From positions 650,857 to 714,856 of the forward strand of contig CBDICY010000016.1 in NCBI GenBank assembly GCA_965277445.1: a stretch of 64,000 bases of DNA, written 5' to 3'. Shown here piece by piece: positions 26,465 through 35,665 of this stretch; within the stretch, counting starts at the first letter, position 1, and each line of letters starts with the position of its first letter. A program made the position numbers and the translations under genes. The stretch comes from JAFMDF01 sp965277445 (GTDB taxonomy: Bacteria > Bacteroidota > Bacteroidia > Chitinophagales > Saprospiraceae). Below the pieces are notes generated by a model. That model worked only from the letters and a program-made list of their open reading frames with translations. It made no database searches and was not told where the DNA came from.

Positions 26465-26519
26465 GGAATGGTCTCAATTATATGGATATGAACAACACTC
26501 TGTTTATATGATTGAGACC
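26465..26519 (+). terminator. Hairpin downstream of toxin-like gene
   Basis: GGTCTCAATTATAT (from 26470) pairs with ATATGATTGAGACC (to 26519) with one G-U-type mismatch and a ~20-nt loop. It lacks a strong T-run. The rest of 26520-26701 shows nothing recognisable. Confidence 0.45.
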
Positions 26520-26701
26520 TCCTGTTTATCATTCCAGTCCTTAAGGCTATCATTAATCATTTTGATATGATATAGTTCTAACGAGTCTTAAAAGTGCCTT
26601 TATATGCTATGATAGATTGGTGAAGTAATCTGCTAAAACTTACTTTAATAAATCTTTTAGAGACCACTTATAAGCAACAATATCTATTATATGTATTGCT
26701 T

Positions 26702-27514
26702 TTACAACCCATGTTGCTTCAAAAAAGCGTTCACCGCATTCCAATATTCTTCACTAAAAGGCTGCTTTGACCAAAGCACTCTAGATCCATGTGCGCCATC
26801 AGATGTAGGCACAAAATGCGTGATTTTATCTTTATTCACGACATCTGCCAATGGCTTAGCTTTGACTGCTTCACTTTTAGAAGAAGTTATAAAAGTGGGT
26901 TTGTCCAAACCTTTGATGGTCTCTCCTAAGTTTAATTTATCTCCAAAATATTCTCCTGGACTGAAGGATAAAACCGCTTTTACATTCGGGTTTTCTTTAG
27001 CCACTTTCAAGCTTAAAGCAGCAGAGTAAGAACTACCAACTAAAATGATGGGTTGTTTGTACTTTTCCGCCATATAATTCACCGCCGCAATAATATCTGG
27101 CTCTGCATCTATATAATTCATTGGTAAACCTTTAGCAGCGGCTCTTTTTGCCGTTTCATTATCTTGGTCATTCAACACCCCGCCAGAACGTTGGTCTGTC
27201 GCCAAACAATTATAGCCTCTTGCCATTAATGCTTTAGCGGTTTCGGTATGTTCTGTTCGATTATATCTTGCTTGGTGGCATAGTACAAAAACGGGTGTAT
27301 CATCGGCTACATGGAATAAATCTGCGGTGATTTCTAATCCGTCTAGGGATGGGAAGGTGATAGTGGTCATAGCTGGTTCTGATTTTTTTGTTGTTGGGCT
27401 AGTTGCTTTTTCTGTTTGGGAAGGTTTTGTTTTTTCTTGGGTGGTTTCGGGGTTAGAACAGCTTGTGCCTATTAATAGAAAGCAGAATATAATGAAAGTG
27501 AATTTTGATGACAT
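26702..27514 (-). CDS. Alpha/beta-hydrolase lipoprotein
   Basis: The 270-residue protein starts with a lipoprotein signal (FIIFCFLLIGTSC, Cys19), followed by a Thr/Lys/Pro-rich linker to ~50. The alpha/beta-hydrolase domain follows, with the oxyanion region VFVLCHQARYN, the nucleophile elbow ILVGSSYSAALSLK (Ser in GSSYS), an acid-region strand TFITSSKSE and the catalytic His near TSDGAHGSRVL. It resembles dienelactone-hydrolase or acyl-peptidase-like esterases. Substrate is unknown. It ends the minus-strand group that also holds the Septu genes, but the 11-bp gap to ptuB suggests shared transcription rather than shared function. Confidence 0.82.
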   Translation of the reverse strand: MSSKFTFIIFCFLLIGTSCSNPETTQEKTKPSQTEKATSPTTKKSEPAMTTITFPSLDGLEITADLFHVADDTPVFVLCHQARYNRTEHTETAKALMARGYNCLATDQRSGGVLNDQDNETAKRAAAKGLPMNYIDAEPDIIAAVNYMAEKYKQPIILVGSSYSAALSLKVAKENPNVKAVLSFSPGEYFGDKLNLGETIKGLDKPTFITSSKSEAVKAKPLADVVNKDKITHFVPTSDGAHGSRVLWSKQPFSEEYWNAVNAFLKQHGL

Positions 27515-27524
27515 ATATTAAATT

Positions 27525-28223
27525 TTAAGAACAGAATTTTTTAAGCATTTTTTCATATAATCCTGGAAAGTGGTTAAGGAAACAACCATTTTTTTGAGCA
27601 AGTGCTTCTTCCAAAATTCGTTGCATTTTTGTTTTGCTATAACCAATGGTAGAATTATCTTTACTAAGATTTAAAATTTTCTTTTGACTTTTCCTCCTTC
27701 TTTGTTTTAGGTAGTCGAGATTGAGTTTTAAGATATTGTTTATTTCTTCTTTAAATAAATCATTAGAAGTAACATTCCCTCCTTCAGAATATTTGATGGT
27801 ATCAATGTGGTTCTTTTTCGTGGGAATGAACTGCATGGGTAAGCCATTTGCAATCGTTAGCGTTGCTTTATGTGTATCACAATGGAAATCTGTTTTATTT
27901 GGACCGACTCCAAGACAAACTAGAAATAAGTTTTTATAAGCTAAAGTAAGATCAGGCAAGTCATTTTTTCCATTGCAAATACTTTGTTCGCAATGATGTT
28001 CAATTTTCACCTTAGATGGGTGGGGAATTACTTTTTTAGATGGTTGTTCTATTTTAGTGGGTAGTTTTCGCTGGCAGTAGGCACAAATACCACTTTGTTC
28101 CTTGAATAAAGACAAACGCAAATCTTCTTTTACGTGAGCATCCATCTCTTTAAAAGTTGCATTTGACTGGACAATATATTTTTGAAAAGAACTCGGTGCA
28201 TTTGTTTTCTTAATTAATCTCAT
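27525..28223 (-). CDS. ptuB: Septu defence HNH endonuclease PtuB (TIGR02646-like)
   Basis: The 232-residue protein has the retron/Septu-type HNH layout: CAYCQRKLP (zinc-type pair), then KVKIEHHCEQS, NLFLVCLG and FHCDTHKA, which supply the His-Asn-His nuclease centre. N-terminal MRLIKKTNAPSSFQKYI is also typical of this family. In Septu, PtuB joins the ATPase PtuA and degrades DNA when infection releases the block. Its ATG overlaps the end of ptuA by 14 bp, so the two are translated as a pair. No retron RT or msDNA locus is next to it, which fits a stand-alone Septu system. Confidence 0.88.
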   Translation of the reverse strand: MRLIKKTNAPSSFQKYIVQSNATFKEMDAHVKEDLRLSLFKEQSGICAYCQRKLPTKIEQPSKKVIPHPSKVKIEHHCEQSICNGKNDLPDLTLAYKNLFLVCLGVGPNKTDFHCDTHKATLTIANGLPMQFIPTKKNHIDTIKYSEGGNVTSNDLFKEEINNILKLNLDYLKQRRRKSQKKILNLSKDNSTIGYSKTKMQRILEEALAQKNGCFLNHFPGLYEKMLKKFCS

Positions 28224-29577
28224 GTTCTAAATCGAATTTATGAGCTGCTAATTCAAGTCTTAATTCTTCTATTAGCTGACTTTGATCTTCTCCTTCATCA
28301 TCTTGATTTAATGCTTCAATTTCTTGAATCCTTCTTTCTAGTTCATCTATGTCTGCATTTGCGTCCATCATATCTCTGAATTCTGCTATTAACTTAGCGT
28401 ATGTTGTTGGTCTTTCCTTTGTATCGAAAAAAGTAGTTAATAGCGTATTACTATCCATTCCCTTGGACTTAAAGTCTATTTTTCGGAATTTAAAATCATC
28501 ACATATAAAGACGTCTTGACTATTTACAGAGGCAATGACTTGTGGTGAATGCGTTGTAATAAAAAATTGAATATTGGGGAATAATTCGATTAATAATGGA
28601 ATGATTTTTCTTTGCCAAGTAGGATGCAAATGAGCCTCTATTTCGTCTATTAGTACAATTCCAGAGCCCTTTAAAAAGTCTTCATTAGAAGAAAAATCAT
28701 GAGCAATGGATAGATTATAAGCTATATCTGCTATCAGCGAAATAATTGCTTTTTCACCAGATGATTTGTTATCTAATTTTTCTTTTATTTTGCTTTCTTT
28801 TTCTTGTAGAGCTATTGTAGGAATAAGATTATTCGTACCATTCTTTCTGATTTCTTCGGATTTAATTAAATATTCTTTACCATTTAATTTTTTAAATGCA
28901 CTTTGAATGGCTATTCTTACATTATTTATACGTTTACTTTTTTTATTGAAATTTCCAGCATCTCTTTGTAACCTTAATTCTTGAATTTCATGTTCTGAAA
29001 ACCATTTAATGAACTTTGAGAATGATATATCGTTTTGAATGATGTTAGTCCATGTTTCCACCCTTGCATTTAAATAAACACTAGAAGTTGGTTTATTATT
29101 ATATTTTATTGCTCCCCGATTTACTGGATAGTATTTAATAATTGGTAGGTCGAAAACCCCATGTTCTATTTGTTTTCTATATTCGTTTATATATTCGCTA
29201 TATTTTGCGGTATGAAATTTTTCAACTTCGGTTTCTTCAAGTACTCCTGTTTTAACAAAAAGCGGTATTTTATATTTCGCATTTTTACTAAGTGGGCGTG
29301 GATTGATATTAGAAGGAACGGGTATTTCTAAATTTAAAAGAATTGAGGAGTAATTTGATTCGTAGTTAATATCATTAGTAGAAATTAAATTAGACTTATA
29401 AGCTAGGCTTCCTATGACATTAAAGGTTATTTTTAATATACTCGCCACAATAGCTTCCAACAAAGTAGTCTTCCCAGCCCCATTCCCTCCAATAAAAACA
29501 TTAACGTTCTCATTAAACTCAATTTCTTCGTTTAATATCCCTCGATAATTTTCAATTTTTATGTTTTTTATTCTCAT
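28210..29577 (-). CDS. ptuA: Septu defence ATPase PtuA
   Basis: The 455-residue protein is an SMC/OLD-like ABC ATPase. It has MRIKNIKIENYRGILNEEIE at the start, Walker A GGNGAGKTTLLEA (~30-42), a signature-like segment KSSGEKAIISLIADIAYN (~275-290), Walker B GIVLIDEIEAHLHP (~308-321) and the switch ITTHSPQVIA. The C-terminus is an acidic coiled coil (~405-455). PtuA forms a nucleotide-bound ring that holds PtuB inactive until phage-induced nucleotide changes occur. It is first in a two-gene operon with ptuB, with a strong terminator at 29669-29749 separating it from the outer-membrane genes. Confidence 0.88.
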   Translation of the reverse strand: MRIKNIKIENYRGILNEEIEFNENVNVFIGGNGAGKTTLLEAIVASILKITFNVIGSLAYKSNLISTNDINYESNYSSILLNLEIPVPSNINPRPLSKNAKYKIPLFVKTGVLEETEVEKFHTAKYSEYINEYRKQIEHGVFDLPIIKYYPVNRGAIKYNNKPTSSVYLNARVETWTNIIQNDISFSKFIKWFSEHEIQELRLQRDAGNFNKKSKRINNVRIAIQSAFKKLNGKEYLIKSEEIRKNGTNNLIPTIALQEKESKIKEKLDNKSSGEKAIISLIADIAYNLSIAHDFSSNEDFLKGSGIVLIDEIEAHLHPTWQRKIIPLLIELFPNIQFFITTHSPQVIASVNSQDVFICDDFKFRKIDFKSKGMDSNTLLTTFFDTKERPTTYAKLIAEFRDMMDANADIDELERRIQEIEALNQDDEGEDQSQLIEELRLELAAHKFDLEHEIN

Positions 29578-29668
29578 AAGTATTAATTTCTGTTTTAAAA
29601 CAAGAGTTAATCTTTTGACATACTTGCGTTTACTTGCAAAACAAATCTACTAAAATTAATCTTTACTT

Positions 29669-29749
29669 GTTGATATTTTATCAATAAAAAAGCCTCCTTG
29701 TTTCCAGAAACAAGGAGGCTTTTTATCTTTAAAATGATAAAATATCAAC
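29669..29749 (-). terminator. Nested strong terminator
   Basis: An inner stem GCCTCCTTGTTT / AAACAAGGAGGC (about 29691-29720) is flanked by A and T tracts. An outer perfect 14-bp pair (GTTGATATTTTATC at 29669, GATAAAATATCAAC at 29736) encloses it. It ends transcription of the barrel gene on the minus strand and may work on both strands. Confidence 0.85.
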
Positions 29750-29755
29750 TAACCA

Positions 29756-31441
29756 CTAAAACCGCCCCTGTATCCCAATCATCACATTCAACCCATAAGT
29801 CTGATAACTATGCCATCTTTCTCGATTATTATCTAATAAATTATTGATGTCCACAAAAGCAGAGAAGTTGTCCGTTAAGATGTATTCTGCACCAGCACTT
29901 ACATCTAAAAGGGCATTTAAATTATCCGTCAGACCAGCAGCCGTTTGATAAGGCACGCCATTGGCTACAAATAATTCGCCTTTTAAAATCAATTTTTCCG
30001 CTAACATTTTATATTTCGCATTGACGTTAAATTCAGTAGCAGGTAAGTGCCATGCTTTCTCTTGATTGTCCATGTCATACGCATTGACACTAACGGTCGC
30101 TGCGGCATCGAAATTTTTAAATAAAGTAGCTTCGACACTTCCCTGAATATTAAAAATATTCCCATCATCGTATATAACGTCTAAACGGTTTAAGCTGATG
30201 TCGCCAATATCTGTGGTGATGAAATCATTGAAATCATTTAGGTATAAAGCTAAGTTTTTAACTGTTTTAAATCCTGCTTGTCCTTTATAATTGAAGGCAC
30301 CAAAAGCACCTCTAATACCACCGTAGAAGTGATTATAGTCTGTATTTTGAATATTTAAACTACCAAATGTTTTTACGAATGGATTATAATCGGAAATCGT
30401 TTTCATCGTGTTCTTCTGCAAGCTTCCTTCTGCTCCTGCGAAAACGGTAAATTTATTCCCTACCACATTTGCGGAAGCTTCAATAGCTGGGAAGAAATTA
30501 AAATCGCCATCTACTGCTACCAAATTAGCTCCGATTTTGATTTTAAAAGCATCTGCGTGGTAAGTGAAATTAGGTGTTAAGTAGAAGTTGTTTAACTTTT
30601 GCTTCAGCGAATCTGTATTGCCTCGATCTCCATTTTTAAAAGTGGTTAAATCTGTTTTAATACCAATATTTAAAGCATGCTTATCGGCAATCCACTTAGT
30701 GACGCCAAAATGAGCGTCAAAACTACGTTCACTAGTGGCAAAGTTATCTTTGGTATTAGAGAAGTTAAAGCCAGCCGCATAGTTTAAATCCCCTTGGGTA
30801 CGTTCTCCATTGAAGAACGTTCCTCCTAGTTTGATGGTGTTAAATCGCTGTCTAACTTGCTCTCTGTTGACCATTAGAGTCGTATCTTCTGGTACATTGT
30901 CATTATAACCAAAGTAATGTACTTCGTCTCCTTCGAAGCCTAAATTGCCACTAATAGCATACCCTTCATCTTTATAGTAGGTACCTTTTAATTCTGCTTC
31001 ATTAGTTGCAAAACGTTGGTTTTCGACATTCTTAAAATTAGCAGAATGGTGTCTAAATCGACCACCAACATTTAGCTTGTCTTCATAAAAAGTATAATAA
31101 GAAGCCTCGACCAAGGGAGAAGAAGGGACGCCATAACCAGCCTTTAAAAAACCATTGTATTGCTTGGGTAACTGATCTCGTTTCATCGCTAAAGGGCGAA
31201 TCTTTGGCGGTAAATATTCCACTTGCAAACTTCGAGTAGGGATAGTATAGGTCTGCGTTTTGGTTACATTGGTTGGTTTCGGTAGGGTAGGATTGATGCC
31301 TACCTTTTCTGTTTCTATCAAACGTGCGTCAAAGTCTTTGATGACTTCAACTTCTTCGCTTGGTAAATCTTCTTGAGCTATGGCTGCTTGATTGAAAACA
31401 AAAGCGCATAAGCAGAAAAATAGGATTTTAGTATTTTTCAT
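29756..31441 (-). CDS. Outer-membrane beta-barrel protein (TonB-receptor-like)
   Basis: The 561-residue protein has a clear signal peptide (ILFFCLCAFVFNQAAIAQ). A short periplasmic Pro-rich stretch follows (PTRSLQVEYLPPKIRPLAM, ~70-95). About 440 residues then alternate amphipathic strands ending in aromatic residues, such as FLKAGYGVPSSPLVEASYYT and LKGTYYKDEGYAISGNLGF. It ends LNVMIGIQGRF with the terminal Phe of outer-membrane barrels. No plug domain of standard size is seen, so it is not a full TonB receptor. It lies 97 bp downstream of the large TPR gene in the same direction, an arrangement that suggests they work together at the envelope. Transported substrate is unknown. Confidence 0.8.
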   Translation of the reverse strand: MKNTKILFFCLCAFVFNQAAIAQEDLPSEEVEVIKDFDARLIETEKVGINPTLPKPTNVTKTQTYTIPTRSLQVEYLPPKIRPLAMKRDQLPKQYNGFLKAGYGVPSSPLVEASYYTFYEDKLNVGGRFRHHSANFKNVENQRFATNEAELKGTYYKDEGYAISGNLGFEGDEVHYFGYNDNVPEDTTLMVNREQVRQRFNTIKLGGTFFNGERTQGDLNYAAGFNFSNTKDNFATSERSFDAHFGVTKWIADKHALNIGIKTDLTTFKNGDRGNTDSLKQKLNNFYLTPNFTYHADAFKIKIGANLVAVDGDFNFFPAIEASANVVGNKFTVFAGAEGSLQKNTMKTISDYNPFVKTFGSLNIQNTDYNHFYGGIRGAFGAFNYKGQAGFKTVKNLALYLNDFNDFITTDIGDISLNRLDVIYDDGNIFNIQGSVEATLFKNFDAAATVSVNAYDMDNQEKAWHLPATEFNVNAKYKMLAEKLILKGELFVANGVPYQTAAGLTDNLNALLDVSAGAEYILTDNFSAFVDINNLLDNNRERWHSYQTYGLNVMIGIQGRF

Positions 31442-31446
31442 ATTTA

Positions 31447-31536
31447 TATGGTTCGTGGTTTATGGTATCCGATTTACGGTTCCTTAAACCTATTTTTATT
31501 TTGAAATTGAAATTGAAATTGAAGTTGAAGTTGAGG
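31447..31536. repeat. Heptamer array plus hexamer array between two genes
   Basis: 31447-31481 holds five heptamers (TATGGTT, CGTGGTT and relatives). 31501-31536 holds six hexamers (TTGAAA to TTGAAG). Together they occupy most of the 97-bp gap between the TPR and barrel genes. Confidence 0.6.
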
Positions 31537-31538
31537 TT

Positions 31539-34500
31539 TTAATTCCCACTCTCATCCAACTCAATCAAACTGTTCTTCACCTTATCTGGCTTCGTTAACC
31601 GATTCGTTGCACTTTCCTTGGCTTTAACTTGCTCTAATTTTCGCTTAGCTCGATTCACAATTTCTTGGTCGTCATTATAATTGGCTAATAGAGCCTCTAA
31701 AGTCGTTTTAGCTCGGAATAAATCACCTTGTTCCGTATAAACATCCGCTAATAAAACAATGCCATTTGCTACCCAATATGGATAACTAGAACTTGCTCTA
31801 CTTGCTTCTTTTAATAAAGTCACCGCTCTTTCTAAATCTCTTTTTAAGAAGGTGATATTGGCTTCTAAATACCTTGCTTCTGCCGTTAATTCATTATCAC
31901 TTAATCGCTTAACTTGGGAGAAAGCAGATAAGGCATTATCATAATCTTTTCGATCGTAAGCGACTTTTCCAAGATAGAAATTAGCTGCAGCTACTTGTTC
32001 TTGACTCGCTCTATTATTATTGACCACTTTGCTCGCTAAGTTATAAACCGCATCACTATTGCCTGCTCTATATGCACTTCGCAAAGCACCAATTTGTGCT
32101 TCAAAACGTTGGTCATCACTTTCTGCAGATCGCTCTAATTGCACATATAGATTATAGGACTTACCAAAATCTTGTTCGTGATTATAAGCAATGATTGCTG
32201 CTTTTTCTAAGGCTTTTAAGTAATGCTTACTCTGCCCTTTCTGTACTACATATTCGTAATCTTTTAGGGCCAAACTATATTGCTTTAATACACTATGCGA
32301 TTCTCCTCTATGGTAATGCGCTACTAAATTATTTCGACCATTCGCATATTGGCTTAAGTAACGATTGAATGCTTCGATGGCTCGTTCGTAATTGGCATTT
32401 TCAAATTGAGATTCCGCTGCTTTGAAGGCAACTTCTTCTTTTTGATTGTCATCTACATCTAAATCAATACTACGTAAAAAAGCAAAATATTCTTCTGTTC
32501 GACCTAAATCGTCAATGTATATTTCCTTGATAGCGGATAAAGCATCTGCTGATTCTTTGGCAGTTGGATTATTATCAAACACTCGTTTGTAATAATCTAA
32601 AGCCGTTTCTGGACTTCCTTGATTATACGTAATTAACCCTAATCGAATTAAAGCCGCATTTAAGTTATTAGACTTACCTTTGAAATCTTTTACTAGTTGT
32701 TTTAAAGGAACAGTTGCTTCATCTAATTTACCCAATTCTTGGTAAGTAATCCCTAATTGTAATAAAGCTTCGTCTGTATATTCTGAGTTTGGATATTTTT
32801 CGGTAATGTCTTCTAAAGCAACAATTTTATCTACGGTGTTTCCTCTTAAACCTTCGATGATCGCTTTTTGGTATAAGGCATAGACAAAACCTTTGTATCG
32901 GCGATTTACCGCTTCATTATAAAATTTAATCGCATCGTTATATTGATTTCGCTTAAATAATCCGTCCCCTGCCCGTAATACCGCATCTGGTAAAATTTGA
33001 TTTTTAATCACATCACTTTTAATAAAACCAGTATTTTGTTTGATTCCAGCTACGGCATCTTGGAAATACCCTACGGCAGAACCATAATTTTTTTGCTTTA
33101 AATAATTATACCCTTGTGTATAATTCGCTAAATACGGTGCGGCTTCTTCGGGTAAATCTCGCATTCCTTTGGACAAAGTCAAAAACTGATTATGCTGTTG
33201 CACACTTTCATTATACTGCTTTTCACCATGCGCAATTTCTCCTAGCCAAAAGTGAGATAACGCCTTATATTTTACATCGGCAGGTACTTCTAAAGACTTG
33301 TCAAATAGATTTTTTGCTGCTCCTTGTTTGCCATCTGCAAATAATTGAGCCCCTCTATAATAAGTTACCTTTTGATAAGTTTCCTTCATTTGAGGGGTCA
33401 AAGAAGGCATCCCTTCAATAATCTTAATCGCTCTAGCATAATCTCTAGTATTCAAAAATACTTCACTCAATAAACGTTGCGATTCCGTATAATATTTAGA
33501 AGAAGTGGGGATACTTTGGAAAGCGGTTACGGCATCTCTATCTGCTCCTAATTCATAGGACAATTTACCAAAATTGAATAAGGCTTCTTCGGTAATAATT
33601 TTATCATAATCCATTCGACTAGCTGCGCCAAAGGCTTCCCTAGCTTCTTCTTTTTTATCCAAACGGATATACGAATCGCCCAAATTATATAAAGCATTTT
33701 GTGCCATCTCATTATCTACGCCACCTAATTGTTCAAAATTATCCGCTGCTTCTTGATAATGTCCTGTTTTATATTGTGCAAAAGCGAGTTGGTAAAACTC
33801 TTCTTCTCGCATACTAGACGTACTTTCTGCGTAGAATTCTAAGTAGGGTAGGGCTTCCGTATATTGCTTTTTCTCAAAATAAGCCTGCCCAATTAATTGA
33901 TGTAATTCCTTACGCTTTTTTAACTTAGGTTCATTGATTAAAGGTGTTGCATAATTAATTACCTTATCATAATCCCCTTGAGCAAAGTAGATTTGCGTTA
34001 AATAAAAAGGGACATGCGGTTTATATTTTTGAGAAGTGGCAATTTTTTGAAAACTTTGAGTCGCTAAATCATAATTGCCATCAAAAAAGGCAGTCATACC
34101 ATAATAATAATTAGAAGGCTCATAGTATTCATTTCTAATATCCTTAGTTTTTCCTAAGGCCTCCTTTGCTTCCGTAAACCTTTTATTGACAAAATAGACA
34201 TAGCCTTTTTTGAATAAAACTTCTGACCGTTGATTCTCAGAAAGATCGAAAGTATTGACCATTTCTAAAAATTCTAACGCCTTTTCAAACTTTTTATCAT
34301 TATAATAATAGTTTGCAGCTTCCAAAATAGCTTGACTAGCGATTGGCTCAGGAGAATGATTGCGGATAAAATCCAGCATTAGTTTTTCTCCATCTGGATG
34401 ATTTTGACGAACAGAGGTTTTAGCGATGTACAACTCTGCCTTCATCTGTAAATCTCGAAATTTTGGCTCTTGCGTAGGCACATTTGCTCGTAAAACCTTT

Positions 34501-34661
34501 GTAAATTCCACATTGGCAGCGGCATAAAGTCCTTTTTCAAAGAAATCTACTCCTCGTTTATACGCACCATTGGCATCGGTGTAAACCGTCGTTTGCTGAG
34601 CAAAAATCGGTGATAGACACCCAAGAAAAAATAATACACTTAAAAAATGTCTGATATTCAT
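31539..34661 (-). CDS. Exported tetratricopeptide-repeat protein, 1040 residues
   Basis: The signal peptide (FLSVLFFLGCLSPIFAQQ) is followed by about 25 TPR-type helical hairpins filling the whole chain. Clear examples are YKRGVDFFEKGLYAAANVEF, ALYNLGDSYIRLDKKEEARE and ANFYLGKVAYDRKDYDNALS. It should be a periplasmic scaffold for protein-protein contacts, similar to BamD/YbgF-type repeat proteins but much longer. No enzyme motif is visible. It precedes the outer-membrane barrel gene in the same direction. The pair is often seen together in Bacteroidota and may form an envelope complex, by inference. Confidence 0.88.
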   Translation of the reverse strand: MNIRHFLSVLFFLGCLSPIFAQQTTVYTDANGAYKRGVDFFEKGLYAAANVEFTKVLRANVPTQEPKFRDLQMKAELYIAKTSVRQNHPDGEKLMLDFIRNHSPEPIASQAILEAANYYYNDKKFEKALEFLEMVNTFDLSENQRSEVLFKKGYVYFVNKRFTEAKEALGKTKDIRNEYYEPSNYYYGMTAFFDGNYDLATQSFQKIATSQKYKPHVPFYLTQIYFAQGDYDKVINYATPLINEPKLKKRKELHQLIGQAYFEKKQYTEALPYLEFYAESTSSMREEEFYQLAFAQYKTGHYQEAADNFEQLGGVDNEMAQNALYNLGDSYIRLDKKEEAREAFGAASRMDYDKIITEEALFNFGKLSYELGADRDAVTAFQSIPTSSKYYTESQRLLSEVFLNTRDYARAIKIIEGMPSLTPQMKETYQKVTYYRGAQLFADGKQGAAKNLFDKSLEVPADVKYKALSHFWLGEIAHGEKQYNESVQQHNQFLTLSKGMRDLPEEAAPYLANYTQGYNYLKQKNYGSAVGYFQDAVAGIKQNTGFIKSDVIKNQILPDAVLRAGDGLFKRNQYNDAIKFYNEAVNRRYKGFVYALYQKAIIEGLRGNTVDKIVALEDITEKYPNSEYTDEALLQLGITYQELGKLDEATVPLKQLVKDFKGKSNNLNAALIRLGLITYNQGSPETALDYYKRVFDNNPTAKESADALSAIKEIYIDDLGRTEEYFAFLRSIDLDVDDNQKEEVAFKAAESQFENANYERAIEAFNRYLSQYANGRNNLVAHYHRGESHSVLKQYSLALKDYEYVVQKGQSKHYLKALEKAAIIAYNHEQDFGKSYNLYVQLERSAESDDQRFEAQIGALRSAYRAGNSDAVYNLASKVVNNNRASQEQVAAANFYLGKVAYDRKDYDNALSAFSQVKRLSDNELTAEARYLEANITFLKRDLERAVTLLKEASRASSSYPYWVANGIVLLADVYTEQGDLFRAKTTLEALLANYNDDQEIVNRAKRKLEQVKAKESATNRLTKPDKVKNSLIELDESGN

Positions 34662-34830
34662 ATCAACTAGATTAGTTGGTTTAACTGTGTTACTATTGCA
34701 GTAATCAAAATTAGCTTGGTACCACAGCCTTTATAGTTCTGTAAAATAGACGACTAAAACTGCAATAGTAAACATATTTTCGAAGGTCGTTATTGCGACT
34801 TCGTATTAAAATTTTAACATTTCTCTACTA

Positions 34831-34862
34831 TTGCACTTAAATCTTTAATATTAGTAACTTCG
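34831..34862 (+). promoter_or_regulatory. Possible Bacteroidota-type promoter
   Basis: TTG (34831) and TAACTTCG (34855), close to the TAnnTTTG -7 element, are 21 bp apart. It would drive the methyltransferase gene with a ~235-nt leader. Confidence 0.3.
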
Positions 34863-34962
34863 CACCTCGAAAAGGGGCATTTTACTTTATAAACAAGTGA
34901 TTTACTGTAAAGATGGATTTATTCGGCTTTGCCCCTATTGTTTTAACATAAGTTTAATATTC

Positions 34963-35104
34963 GGGTTGCGAGTTACGGGTTAAATGGAGTATTTGTGTTT
35001 AGTATTTTAAAAGATGAACTAGTTTTTCAATTTTTATTCAATATTAAAGCAAAATACTATTCCAACCCGCAACTCGCAACTCGCAACCCGCAACCCGTAA
35101 CTCA
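34963..35104. repeat. Inverted heptamer arrays upstream of RNA methyltransferase
   Basis: Three units GGGTTGC / GAGTTAC / GGGTTAA (34963-34983) oppose six units CAACCCG / CAACTCG (35063-35104). The right array ends one base before the ATG at 35106. A transcript could fold the arms around a ~79-nt loop and affect translation start. Confidence 0.6.
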
Positions 35105-35105
35105 A

Positions 35106-35636
35106 ATGCGCAAACTCAAATTACAAGAATTAAATCGCCTTACTGTCAAAGACTTCAAAAACACCGAAAAGTCACCGATAGTCTTGGTGTTAGATAATAT
35201 TCGATCGGGCTTAAATGTTGGCTCGGCTTTTAGAACGGCAGATGGTTTTGCTTTAGAAAAAATATACCTCTGTGGTATTACGGCTAAACCACCACATCGA
35301 GAAATTTTAAAAACGGCTATTGGCGCCACCGATTCGATGGCTTGGGAACATGCCGAAGATACTGCAGCGGTTATTCAGCAATTACAAGCCGATAATTATC
35401 ATGTGGTGGCAGTTGAACAAGCGGAGGGTAGTACGTCTTTGCCTGATTTCCAATTACCCAAAGATAAGAAAATTGCTTTGGTTTTTGGAAATGAAGTACG
35501 AGGGGTGAGTCAATCAGCTATGGACTTGATTGATGAATGTTTGGAAGTGCCGCAGTTTGGGACGAAGCACTCTTTTAATATTTCTGTTTGTGTGGGAATT
35601 GTGATTTGGGAGCTGTTTCGGAAGTTGCGGTATTGA
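35106..35636 (+). CDS. SPOUT (TrmH/SpoU family) RNA methyltransferase
   Basis: The 176-residue product from the ATG at 35106 has the trefoil-knot motifs of SpoU enzymes: motif 1 LDNIRSGLNVGSAFRTADGF, motif 2 IALVFGNEVRGVSQSAMD and motif 3 LEVPQFGTKHSFNISVCVGI. These bind S-adenosylmethionine and methylate a ribose in tRNA or rRNA. The frame is open further upstream to 34995, but that part translates the heptamer repeats and lacks similarity to the family, so 35106 is preferred. Length is typical for small Bacteroidota TrmH proteins. The exact target nucleotide is not predictable. Confidence 0.9.
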   Translation: MRKLKLQELNRLTVKDFKNTEKSPIVLVLDNIRSGLNVGSAFRTADGFALEKIYLCGITAKPPHREILKTAIGATDSMAWEHAEDTAAVIQQLQADNYHVVAVEQAEGSTSLPDFQLPKDKKIALVFGNEVRGVSQSAMDLIDECLEVPQFGTKHSFNISVCVGIVIWELFRKLRY

Positions 35637-35665
35637 TTTTAGCAAATTGGAAATTTGCATGTGAA

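Noticed and set aside
27525..29577. Retron (PtuA/PtuB plus reverse transcriptase at 20101-21525)
   Set aside because: The RT belongs to a group II intron 6 kb away with GIIM domain and intron RNA motifs, on the other strand. No msr/msd-like RNA was seen next to the Septu genes.
34995..35105. Upstream extension of the RNA methyltransferase
   Set aside because: The 37 extra codons translate heptamer repeats and lie outside the known domain; the ATG at 35106 fits the family.
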